From positions 261,759 to 325,758 of the forward strand of contig NZ_RXIZ01000004.1 in assembly GCF_003987855.1 (NCBI RefSeq): a stretch of DNA of 64,000 bases, in the 5' to 3' direction. The stretch comes from Hyphomicrobium sp. GTDB lineage: Bacteria; Pseudomonadota; Alphaproteobacteria; Rhizobiales; Hyphomicrobiaceae. Both the position numbers and the translations under genes were made by a program. This document shows positions 56,925-64,000 of the stretch, one piece after another. Below the pieces are notes generated by a model that saw only the letters and a list, made by a program, of their open reading frames with translations, was not told the origin of the DNA and ran no database searches. The number at the start of each line of letters is the position of its first letter. Positions within the stretch are counted from its first letter, which is position 1.

Positions 56925-57467
56925 CTACTTGGCTTTGATCACCCCGCAGGCGATCCGCTTCACCCCGCCACCTTCCGGGTCGGTCTGATAGTCGTCGGCC
57001 GTGTCATAGATCACGAGCGCCGAACCATCGGCATCAAACAGCGAATCGTCGGTATCCTTGTTGAGGTGCAGATAGGTCGTAACCAGCTCGGCTCGCGCCG
57101 TACCATCCGGACCCGCGACGACGTTCGGAAGATCGCCGGCCATCGGGCCTTCCTCGTTGAAGAAGCCGTGTTTGGCGCCCAACGGATTATAGATGCCGCC
57201 TGCGGAGGTCAGATCGCCTTCACACTTGCCCACCTCGTGTACGTGAAAGCCGTGGGCACCCGGCGGCAATCCTTTGAGATCGAATTTCAGGATAACGCCG
57301 GCGGCAACGTCGGTCAGCGTAACGGTGCCCGCATCCTTGCCGTCCGCGAGTTTGATATCGGCCGTCGCCGTTTCCCCCGCTGCCTGCGCGGTCGCGGCAG
57401 CTGAAAAAAGCAACAGCCCCAGCGCCACACCGCCAAACGATCCGAGTTTCCGCGCCATGACTGCCAT
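56925..57467 (-). CDS. SodC-family (Cu,Zn superoxide dismutase-like) protein lacking three metal ligands
   Basis: 180 aa with a signal peptide (cleavage near AQAA-G, residue 30) and SD AGGAG. The fold is clearly SodC: HGFHVHEVGKCEGD (His75, His77), AGDLPN with Asp112, and DADGSALVIY plus RIACGVIK, with the disulfide pair Cys82/Cys174 and Arg171. Three ligands differ from every active enzyme: the bridging His is Ile92 (SAGGIYNP), the zinc His is Met109 (GPMAGD), and the last copper His is Tyr154 (LVIYD). Classical dismutase activity is therefore unlikely. It may be a structural or other metal-binding homologue. Confidence 0.85.
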   Translation of the reverse strand: MAVMARKLGSFGGVALGLLLFSAAATAQAAGETATADIKLADGKDAGTVTLTDVAAGVILKFDLKGLPPGAHGFHVHEVGKCEGDLTSAGGIYNPLGAKHGFFNEEGPMAGDLPNVVAGPDGTARAELVTTYLHLNKDTDDSLFDADGSALVIYDTADDYQTDPEGGGVKRIACGVIKAK

Positions 57468-57515
57468 GCGACGTGCTCCTCTGGGTTCCTGTTCCGGCAG
57501 AGTGCCGATAAGGCC

Positions 57516-58574
57516 TCAGCGGGGCAGCACAAGCCACGTATCGAGATCGAGGACAACCCCCTCCGCATACTCGCCCGTCGGAGTCTTGAGCGGGAGTGAC
57601 GCGCAATCCTGGTTTTTGACACCGACGAGGCGAACCCGGAGCGCGCCGACGTCCTTTCGACCGGGAATCTCCGCTTTCTCGAGGACCTCGGACCAAGCGT
57701 AGATTGTGTCGCCCGCAAACGTCGGCGCGACGTGCCGCCCGCCGTTGATCGCGGCGAGATGAAACGCATTGCCGAACCCGTTGTAGGACAACGCCCGCAC
57801 CAGCGAAATGACGACACCACCGTACACGATCCGCTTGCCGAACCGGCCCTTGGATTCGGTGTGCAGATTGAAATGCACTTTCGCGGTATTTTGATAGAGG
57901 CGCGTCGCGATCTGATGCTCGGCCTCTTCCAGGGTCATCCCGTCGACATGGTCGATCTTCTCGCCGGGCTCATAATCGCCCCAGCGGTGTTTCGAACCAG
58001 AGAGATCGAAATCATACTGGCTGACGTCGATTGGCGGCACCGCCTGTGCGAGCACCTCCGGCTCGACCCTTTCCGGTAGCTTCGGAACGACCGCCTCGGG
58101 CGACGGCGAACTCTTCGCGCGCTTGCGAACCATCACCCACCGGCAATATTCGAGAACGACTTCACCATTCTGATTGCGTCCCGTCGAGCGCACATAGACG
58201 GTGCCAGTCTCGCCGTTGGAGTTTTCTTTGAGGCCGATCACCTCGGAAGTCGCGGTCAGCGTGTCACCGGGATAAACGGGCTTCAAAAAGCGGCAATCGG
58301 CGTATCCGAGATTGGCGATCGCATTGAGCGAGATTTCCGGCGTCGTCTTTCCGAACACCACATGAAAAGTCAGGAGATCATCGAGCGGCGCCCGAGGGTA
58401 GCCGATGGCTTTCGCAAACGTATCTGCCGACTGGACTGCGAACCGCGAACCGTAGAGCGACGTATAGAGCGCCACGTCGCCATCGGTTACGGTGCGCGGC
58501 GTCGGGTGGTGAATGACCTGGCCGTACGTGAAGTCTTCAAAGAAATTGCCAGCGTTCGTCTTGGTTCCGGCCAT
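57516..58574 (-). CDS. mch: Mesaconyl-CoA hydratase (MaoC family)
   Basis: 352 aa from ATG 58574. Double hot-dog MaoC-type hydratase: NFFEDFTYGQVIHHPTPRTVTDGDVALYT, LTFHVVFGKTTPEIS and YADCRFLKPVYPGDTL in the first half, KVHFNLHTESKGRFGKRIVYGGVV and HVAPTFAGDTIYAWSEV in the second. The full-length double domain matches mesaconyl-CoA hydratase of the ethylmalonyl-CoA pathway, used for C2 and C1 assimilation. The malyl-CoA lyase-type gene next upstream supports this. Confidence 0.9.
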   Translation of the reverse strand: MAGTKTNAGNFFEDFTYGQVIHHPTPRTVTDGDVALYTSLYGSRFAVQSADTFAKAIGYPRAPLDDLLTFHVVFGKTTPEISLNAIANLGYADCRFLKPVYPGDTLTATSEVIGLKENSNGETGTVYVRSTGRNQNGEVVLEYCRWVMVRKRAKSSPSPEAVVPKLPERVEPEVLAQAVPPIDVSQYDFDLSGSKHRWGDYEPGEKIDHVDGMTLEEAEHQIATRLYQNTAKVHFNLHTESKGRFGKRIVYGGVVISLVRALSYNGFGNAFHLAAINGGRHVAPTFAGDTIYAWSEVLEKAEIPGRKDVGALRVRLVGVKNQDCASLPLKTPTGEYAEGVVLDLDTWLVLPR

Positions 58575-58714
58575 CGATCCCGCCCTATGTTCTGAGAGGC
58601 CCGGCATCACCAGGCTCGGCTTTTCTTGTTCTTTTCGGGATGTCGGAACCCGACCGCAACAACTTTCCCGATCGCCAAGACGCGATCAAGGGCCGCAGAA
58701 GCCCGCGCCGTTTA

Positions 58715-59614
58715 CTAAAACCACGGCTCCTCGACTTTCGATCGAGCGTTGATCGCATCCGCTATGGCTGCCACCCGTTTTGCCATGACGAGGTGCAGGC
58801 GCTCGACCATCCGTCCTTCGACTGTGATGACCCCCTTGCGCGCATTCTCCGGCTCGTCGAATGCCTTGATGACTTTCTGCGCCCAAGAAATTTCATCGAT
58901 CGTCGGCGAGAACACCTCGTTGCAGGGAATGACCTGCGACGGGTGGATGAGCGTCTTGCCGTCCATTCCGAGCGTGCGGCCATGCTCGCATTCGGCTCGA
59001 AAACCGGACTCGTCCTTGAAATCGTTGTAGACGCCGTCGATGACGTCGAGCCCATAAGCGCGGGCGGCGACGAGCGTCATCGCGAGCCAAGGAACCACGG
59101 CGAACCTGTTCCGGCTTGCCAGTGCTCGGCTTTCTTTCAGCAGGTCGTTGGTGCCCAGAACGAAGCAGACCAGACGGTTGTCCTGATCAGGCGCGCAGGC
59201 TGCGATTTCCTTGGCGTTGATGATGCCCATGGGAGTTTCTATCATCGCCCAAAGGCGGATGCGCGGATCGGCGTCGGCGGCCTTGACGACCTTCGCGGTG
59301 CCTGTGACGTCGCCGGAATTGGACACCTTCGGCACGAGGATGGCATCGGGCACGGCTGCGATCGCCGCGTGAAGATCCGCCATGCCCCACGGCGTTTCGA
59401 TCGGGTTGACCCGCAGAACGACCTCGCGCGAGCCAAACCCGCGCTCGTGAATCGCCGCGGTCGCCTGGGCGCGCGCTTTCTCTTTGTTTGCCGGCGCGAC
59501 AGAGTCTTCCAGGTCGATGATGATCGAGTCCGCGGGCAGACCTTTAGCTTTTTCGAGTGCCCGGTCGTTGTCTCCGGGCAAATAGAGAACGCTGCGCCTT
59601 GGTCGCATGGCCAT
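58715..59614 (-). CDS. HpcH/HpaI-type CoA ester lyase, probably (3S)-malyl-CoA thioesterase (Mcl2-like)
   Basis: 299 aa from ATG 59614 with GGAG upstream; ATG 59608 is an alternative. RRSVLYLPGDNDRALEKA and DSIIIDLEDSVAPANKEKAR are the CitE-like barrel start, with LRVNPIETPWG, LWAMIETPMGIINAKEI and KTLIHPSQVIPCNEVF (metal and CoA contacts). The N-terminus is like the thioesterase (Mcl2) branch rather than the longer malyl-CoA lyase (Mcl1). Adjacent mesaconyl-CoA hydratase puts it in the ethylmalonyl-CoA pathway. Confidence 0.85.
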   Translation of the reverse strand: MAMRPRRSVLYLPGDNDRALEKAKGLPADSIIIDLEDSVAPANKEKARAQATAAIHERGFGSREVVLRVNPIETPWGMADLHAAIAAVPDAILVPKVSNSGDVTGTAKVVKAADADPRIRLWAMIETPMGIINAKEIAACAPDQDNRLVCFVLGTNDLLKESRALASRNRFAVVPWLAMTLVAARAYGLDVIDGVYNDFKDESGFRAECEHGRTLGMDGKTLIHPSQVIPCNEVFSPTIDEISWAQKVIKAFDEPENARKGVITVEGRMVERLHLVMAKRVAAIADAINARSKVEEPWF

Positions 59615-59760
59615 CGCACCGGCTCCCCTGCAATCGGGTTGGATTTTGCAACGCAACATGCACGTTTGCAACATCGACCGCGACTAAACTTTCGAATAAA
59701 TCCCAGCTTCCCGGCGCGGCTCTGAGCCGGGCTGACCCTGCTGCCTGGCCGACGGACCCA

Positions 59761-60585
59761 ATGCGCCGACTTTTGATGATTTCCTCCTATGTCGCGAACG
59801 ACCCTGTCGGCCTGACCGCAACGATACCCCCGCTGTTGGCCGCGGGTATCGACGTGGTTGGGCTGCCGACGGTCGTCCTGTCGAACCATCCGGTTCGCGC
59901 TCACATCGCCGGCATCACGCTCGACCCACGGCTCCTGAGCGACATGGTCCGCGCTCTGGAAGACAATGGCTGGCTGGCCTCGTTCGACGCAATCTTCTCA
60001 GGCTATCTGCCATCGATGCAGCACGTGGAGGTCGTCGCCGCAGCGGTGAAGCGCCTGCGTACGATCAGGTCTGAGATTACCTACGTGTGCGATCCGATCT
60101 TCGGCGACGATCCAGGCGGCCTCTATATCGATGAACGTTCGGCTCACGGCATTCGCGATCTGCTTTTGCCGCTCGCCAACGTCCTAACACCCAACCGTTT
60201 CGAGTTGTCGTGGCTCTCGGGTATCGATGTTCGATCTCCTGCCGACGCGCGAGCGGCAATCGCCCGGCTGGGGCGGCCCATCGTCGCTGGCACGTCAATT
60301 CCGGACGGACCGGATGTTCTGGCGACGGTACTTGCCGCGCAAGGCGATGCCTTCATCGGCCGCGTCGACAAATGGAGCAACGTTCCCCATGGCACGGGCG
60401 ACGTCTTCGCCGGCTGCCTCACTGCAAAGCTCATGCACGGAGAATCCCCGCAGAATGCGCTGGCATATGCTTTGGCGGGTGTCCGAAGCGCGCTTGAGGC
60501 CAGCCGGGGTATCGATCACTTGCTGCCAAGCTTCGTCGACTGGAGAAGGGACATTGAGCCAGTGAGCGTATCGCCCCTGACATGA
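59761..60585 (+). CDS. Pyridoxal kinase-like (PdxY/PfkB family) protein
   Basis: 274 aa from ATG 59761. RRLLMISSYVANDPVGLTATIPPLLAAGIDVVGLPTVVLSNHP is the PdxY/PdxK N-terminus. YVCDPIFGDDPGGLYI, NVLTPNRFELSWLSG and the anion-hole motif HGTGDVFAGC follow. It phosphorylates pyridoxal or related vitamers to PLP. Divergent from the CoA ester lyase; the frame extends upstream but overlaps that promoter region. Confidence 0.85.
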   Translation: MRRLLMISSYVANDPVGLTATIPPLLAAGIDVVGLPTVVLSNHPVRAHIAGITLDPRLLSDMVRALEDNGWLASFDAIFSGYLPSMQHVEVVAAAVKRLRTIRSEITYVCDPIFGDDPGGLYIDERSAHGIRDLLLPLANVLTPNRFELSWLSGIDVRSPADARAAIARLGRPIVAGTSIPDGPDVLATVLAAQGDAFIGRVDKWSNVPHGTGDVFAGCLTAKLMHGESPQNALAYALAGVRSALEASRGIDHLLPSFVDWRRDIEPVSVSPLT

Positions 60586-60670
60586 TCGGACCGCATTTTT
60601 GTTTGGCTTGCTGCATCGTCGATGAGCCTGCATATCTGACCTGGCAAATTCGACAGGAGCAGACGCAGGA

Positions 60671-61861
60671 ATGAAGCCCGAATCCAGTACCGAAGGCATA
60701 AGCCGGGAAGTTCTTGCCAGTCTCGTTCTACTTGCCGCCGCTGTCCTTGCGCTAGTGCTCGCGAACTCGCCGCTGCACGACGCGTATGAACGCTTTCTCG
60801 CGACCAATGTTCAACTGGGTGTCGCACCTTTCGCGCTGACGAAAGAAATCCATCACTGGATCAACGACGGGCTGATGGTGATTTTCTTTCTGGTGGTCGG
60901 TCTCGAGATCAAACGCGAAGTTATCCGAGGCGCTCTTTCAAAACCCGCGGCGGCGATGCTGCCGATTGTGGGCGCCATTGGCGGCATGGTTGTGCCAGCC
61001 TTGATCTACGCGAGCGTGAACTGGAGTAACCCCGAAGCGTTGCGCGGTTGGGCTATTCCCGCCGCAACGGATATTGCCTTCGCGGTTGGCGTGGTCGCGC
61101 TCTTGGGGCGACGCGTACCGCCGACGTTGAAGGTTTTCCTGCTCGCCCTCGCGATCATCGATGACCTAGGCGCCATTCTGATCATCGCCTTCTTCTACAC
61201 CTCGGAGCTGTCGTACCAGGCGCTCGGGCTAGCAACCGCAGGCGTAGGTGCGTTGGCCCTGCTGAACTATTTCAACGTCATGCGCACGTTGCCATACCTC
61301 GTGGTCGGCGCCTTCGTTTGGCTCTGCGTGCTGAAGTCAGGCGTCCACGCCACCGTCGCCGGCGTGATAACTGCGCTAATGATCCCGCTGTCGAGCCCCA
61401 AGAAGGGGGTCGACGGCCCGCTTCCAGCGCTTGAGCACGCCCTGAGCCCGTTCGTGAGCTTCATCATCATGCCCGTTTTCGCGCTCGCCAACGCCGGGCT
61501 ATCGTTTAGCGGCATGTCGACGAATGACATGCTGTCGCAAATCCCGATTGGCATCGCGTTGGGCCTTTTCCTCGGCAAGGCCCTCGGCATATACGGCGCA
61601 GTAAGGGGTCTGATTGCCAGCGGCCTCGGAGACATGCCTCACGGCGCATCGCGGCGACAGCTGTTCGGGACCGCGATCCTCGGAGGTATCGGCTTTACGA
61701 TGAGTTTGTTCATCGGCCAGTTGGCATTTCCCGATCCCGACACGACCGCCGAGGTTCGCCTTGGCGTCATCATCGGTTCGCTGCTTTCTGCCGTCGCAGG
61801 CTACGTGGTTTTGGTCACAAGTCAGGGAGGCCCGGCATCCGGGTTTGAAAAACAACAATGA
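60671..61861 (+). CDS. nhaA: Na+/H+ antiporter NhaA
   Basis: 396 aa, about twelve membrane helices. IHHWINDGLMVIFFLVVGLEIKREV, AIPAATDIAFAVGVVALLG (with the catalytic Asp region) and LALAIIDDLGAILIIAFFYT (Asp-Asp pair) are NhaA signatures. Exchanges Na+ for protons and sets cytoplasmic pH. It overlaps the carbonic anhydrase gene by 4 bp (ATGA). Confidence 0.96.
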   Translation: MKPESSTEGISREVLASLVLLAAAVLALVLANSPLHDAYERFLATNVQLGVAPFALTKEIHHWINDGLMVIFFLVVGLEIKREVIRGALSKPAAAMLPIVGAIGGMVVPALIYASVNWSNPEALRGWAIPAATDIAFAVGVVALLGRRVPPTLKVFLLALAIIDDLGAILIIAFFYTSELSYQALGLATAGVGALALLNYFNVMRTLPYLVVGAFVWLCVLKSGVHATVAGVITALMIPLSSPKKGVDGPLPALEHALSPFVSFIIMPVFALANAGLSFSGMSTNDMLSQIPIGIALGLFLGKALGIYGAVRGLIASGLGDMPHGASRRQLFGTAILGGIGFTMSLFIGQLAFPDPDTTAEVRLGVIIGSLLSAVAGYVVLVTSQGGPASGFEKQQ

Positions 61862-62496
61862 GCAGTTTCCCCGAAACATTGGCCGATCGTTACCGCCGTT
61901 TTCGGTCTCGCCATTTCGTCCCCAATGCCGACCAATATGAAGAACTGGCGACGCACGGACAAAGTCCCGAGACGATGATCATTTCCTGCTCGGACAGTCG
62001 CGTCGATCCCGAGACGATTTTTAGCGCCATGCCGGGCGAACTGTTCGTCGTCCGCAACGTCGCCAATCTCGTGCCCCCCTACGAAGTCAGCGGCAAATAT
62101 CATGGCGTCAGCGCCGCGATGGAATTTGCGGTGCTGAACCTGCGCGTCAAAAATCTGATCGTCATGGGCCATTCGGGTTGCGGTGGCATCAAGGCTGCGC
62201 TCGACCAGAACGCCGCCATTCAAACGGATGCGCACTTCATTTCGAAGTGGATGTCGATGCTCGATGATGCGCGGCTCTCGGTCCTGGCCTCGCACCAAGT
62301 CAGCCCCGCCAATGTTCGGCAGGAAGCCTTGGAAAAGGAAGCGATCAAACAATCGATCGGCAATCTGCGTACGTTCCCGTTCATCCAGGAACAGGAGGAA
62401 AAGGGCCGCTTGTCGCTGCACGGCGCACACTTCGACATCGCGTCGGGCACGCTGACGGTCCTCAACCACTCGCGCGGCCAATTCTTCAAGCTTTAG
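61858..62496 (+). CDS. Beta-class carbonic anhydrase
   Basis: 212 aa. Zinc ligands Cys44 (with Asp46 and Arg48 in SCSDSRVDPETIF), His105 and Cys108 (GHSGCGG). Interconverts CO2 and bicarbonate. Translationally coupled to nhaA, so the pair may tune cytoplasmic pH and bicarbonate. Its last 11 bp overlap the convergent ccmG gene. Confidence 0.96.
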   Translation: MSSFPETLADRYRRFRSRHFVPNADQYEELATHGQSPETMIISCSDSRVDPETIFSAMPGELFVVRNVANLVPPYEVSGKYHGVSAAMEFAVLNLRVKNLIVMGHSGCGGIKAALDQNAAIQTDAHFISKWMSMLDDARLSVLASHQVSPANVRQEALEKEAIKQSIGNLRTFPFIQEQEEKGRLSLHGAHFDIASGTLTVLNHSRGQFFKL

Positions 62497-63094
62497 GAGA
62501 TGCGCCGGGGCTGCTGGCCTCGGCCTTCGCCTTCGCGATGATCGGCAGAAGCTTCGTTTCGAGCGAAGCCGGTGTGATGGGGCCGACGTGCTTATAGATC
62601 ACGTCGCCCTTCCCATTGACGATGAAGGTCTCGGGTGTCCCATAAACCCCCCAATCGATCGCAGCCCGCCCATCGGCGTCCGTTCCAACCGCGGTGAACG
62701 GATTGCCGTAGCGGCCTAGAAAACGACGGGCTGCCGCCGGCTGATCCTTGTAATTGATCCCATAGATATCGACTCCCGAAGCCGCTTTGAGCTGTTCGAG
62801 CATCGGATGTTCGTCGACGCAGGGAACGCACCACGACGCCCAGTAATTCACGACGGATATTTTGCCCTTGGCGAGATCGGCGGACGTGAACCCCGCCTCA
62901 GGCGTGCCCTGCGCCTGCTCCAATCCCTCGACAGGCGGGAACGTCGTCTGCGGTACCGGCTTGCCGACGAGCGTCGATGGCAGCAACGACGGATCGCCGG
63001 AACGCAGCGCCATTGCGAAGAAGCCGGCGATGACGACGAAGATCACGACCGGCAGGAGACGGAGTAAGTTGGATCGAGCTTGAGCCACGTGCAT
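62486..63094 (-). CDS. ccmG: Cytochrome c maturation thioredoxin CcmG/DsbE
   Basis: 202 aa from ATG 63094. One N-terminal membrane anchor (residues 10-31), then a periplasmic thioredoxin fold with active site WASWCVPC (Cys89, Cys92), EHPMLEQL and VYGTPETFIVNGKGDVIYKH (cis-Pro loop). It reduces apocytochrome c for haem attachment. Follows ccmD with a 5-bp gap; the frame is open further upstream inside ccmD. Confidence 0.95.
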   Translation of the reverse strand: MHVAQARSNLLRLLPVVIFVVIAGFFAMALRSGDPSLLPSTLVGKPVPQTTFPPVEGLEQAQGTPEAGFTSADLAKGKISVVNYWASWCVPCVDEHPMLEQLKAASGVDIYGINYKDQPAAARRFLGRYGNPFTAVGTDADGRAAIDWGVYGTPETFIVNGKGDVIYKHVGPITPASLETKLLPIIAKAKAEASSPGASPKA

Positions 63095-63099
63095 TGCTT

Positions 63100-63261
63100 T
63101 CAGTTCGAAGAGCGCCGTTTGACACCCTGGCGTTCCAGCGCATCGAGATCGGCGCGTTGCCTCCACCCATCAGCGATGAGCCACATGATGAGCCCGATCA
63201 CCGTCACGGTGACGGCGGCGTAGGACAACCATATGAAGGCTGCGTGCGGGCCAAGATCCAT
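63100..63261 (-). CDS. ccmD: Haem exporter protein CcmD
   Basis: 53 aa starting MDLGPHAAFIWLSYAAVT, missed by ORF finders because of its size. One membrane helix (about residues 9-30) is followed by a charged helix (DGWRQRADLDALERQGVKRRSS). HAAFIWLSY is the CcmD pattern, and it lies exactly between ccmC and ccmG, 5 bp from each. CcmD stabilises the CcmE-haem complex released by CcmABC. Confidence 0.93.
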   Translation of the reverse strand: MDLGPHAAFIWLSYAAVTVTVIGLIMWLIADGWRQRADLDALERQGVKRRSSN

Positions 63262-63266
63262 CTCGT

Positions 63267-64000
63267 TCACTCCGCTGCACCTTGCGCCGCCGAAGCGCCA
63301 AATCGATCGCGGCCGGCAACCGCCTGCGCCCGCAATGCCTTCACGCGGCGGCGCAGGATCTCGTTACGCATCGCCTTCAGATGCATGGCGAAGAACATCA
63401 GCGTGAACGCCAACGCCATGATGAGAAGCGGCAGCCGCATGCTTGGATCGACAGTCGATGTGAAATCGGTCGAGGGCTGGTGCAGCGTGTTCCACCAGTC
63501 GACCGAGAATTTGATGATCGGCAACAGGGAAACGCCAACCAGCGCCAGCACAGCCGTGAGTTTCGCCGCCGCGCCTTCATCTTCCAGCGCCGAGCGCAAC
63601 GCAATGAGCCCCAGATAGAGAAAGAACAGCAGCAGCACCGACGTGAGCCGAGCGTCCCAAACCCAATAGGTCCCCCACATCGGCTTGCCCCAGAGCGAAC
63701 CTGTGAGAAGCGCCAAAAACGTGAAAGCTGCGCCAAGCGGCGCTGCCGCCTTGGCCGAAACGTCAGCCAGCGGGTGCCGGAATACGAGGAGACCAAAGCT
63801 TGATAGCGCGATGAGCCCGTAGATCATCATCGACAGCCAAGCGCACGGCACATGGATGTACATAATGCGCACAGTCTCGCCCTGCTGGTAATCCGCCGGA
63901 GACGCAAGAAACGCCAGATAAAGCCCGTAAACCAAAAGGATAACGGTCGCCCACGAGATCCACGGCAGCAGGCGCGCGGAAAGCTCCATGAAGCGCGTGG
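63267..64000 (-). CDS. ccmC: Haem exporter protein CcmC, 5' end probably outside window
   Basis: Six membrane helices; the haem-handling WxWD-type motif is GTYWVWDARLTSVLLLFFLY, with periplasmic His in YIHVPCAWL and the second His in LHQPSTDF. An ATG at 63989 gives 240 aa, but the frame stays open to the edge and the codons before it read TRF, matching the (N)PTRF motif that precedes this region in family members. I therefore treat the N-terminus as cut. The ccmC-ccmD-ccmG order is standard. Confidence 0.93.
   Translation of the reverse strand, partial: TRFMELSARLLPWISWATVILLVYGLYLAFLASPADYQQGETVRIMYIHVPCAWLSMMIYGLIALSSFGLLVFRHPLADVSAKAAAPLGAAFTFLALLTGSLWGKPMWGTYWVWDARLTSVLLLFFLYLGLIALRSALEDEGAAAKLTAVLALVGVSLLPIIKFSVDWWNTLHQPSTDFTSTVDPSMRLPLLIMALAFTLMFFAMHLKAMRNEILRRRVKALRAQAVAGRDRFGASAAQGAAE

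Overview
The window is a high-GC alphaproteobacterial chromosome segment. Gene content points to Hyphomicrobiales, probably a Hyphomicrobium-like methylotroph: a mesaconyl-CoA hydratase and malyl-CoA lyase/thioesterase pair (ethylmalonyl-CoA pathway), a phasin, tandem YciB-type membrane proteins, glnK-amtB, sdhCDAB and the ccmCDG cluster. This taxonomic call is inferred from protein character; no rRNA or marker tree was available. I found no prophage, insertion sequence, CRISPR array, tRNA or rRNA.

Layout. 1-9.8 kb: end of a membrane protein, hslU, rlmN, several hypothetical or exported proteins, a DsbA-like isomerase, argG, and the agmatine-to-putrescine pair aguA-aguB. 9.9-13.2 kb: a TonB-dependent receptor, a Mop (molbindin) protein and a small exported protein form one operon, with a ModE-type operator over the promoter region. 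13.2-24.1 kb: site-2 protease, typA, a Pif1-like helicase, phasin, GNAT, ppa, dapB, gpmA, a DUF4337-like protein and an M23 endopeptidase homologue. 24.2-32.5 kb: leuB, asd, marR and the leftward operon dapF-mtaB-ftsY-yciB-yciB.

32.6-42.8 kb: a PagL-like lipid A deacylase, a DUF2130 coiled-coil protein with a nuclease-like motif, ffh-rpsP-(ORF)-rimM, a UbiH-type hydroxylase, tesB, and glnK-amtB behind a sigma-54-type promoter. 42.9-50.1 kb: L,D-transpeptidase, OmpR-type regulator, cNMP-domain protein, a strong hairpin cluster that may be a small RNA, lolA, ftsK and a DapC-like aminotransferase. 50.2-58.6 kb: AraC regulator divergent from an exported metallo-beta-lactamase-fold protein, a VOC protein, sdhB, a hypothetical, sdhA-D-C, a SodC homologue that has lost three metal ligands, and mesaconyl-CoA hydratase. 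58.7-64 kb: malyl-CoA lyase/thioesterase, a PdxY-like kinase, nhaA overlapping a beta-carbonic anhydrase, and ccmG-ccmD-ccmC running off the right edge.

Most of this is core metabolism: arginine, leucine and lysine/DAP biosynthesis, polyamines, TCA cycle, ubiquinone, cytochrome c maturation, protein export and division. The best candidate for something new is the ModE-box/TonB receptor/Mop/exported-protein cassette, read here as a molybdate- or tungstate-responsive outer-membrane uptake system. The SodC-like protein without its copper and zinc sites and the hairpin cluster at 44.97-45.07 kb come next.
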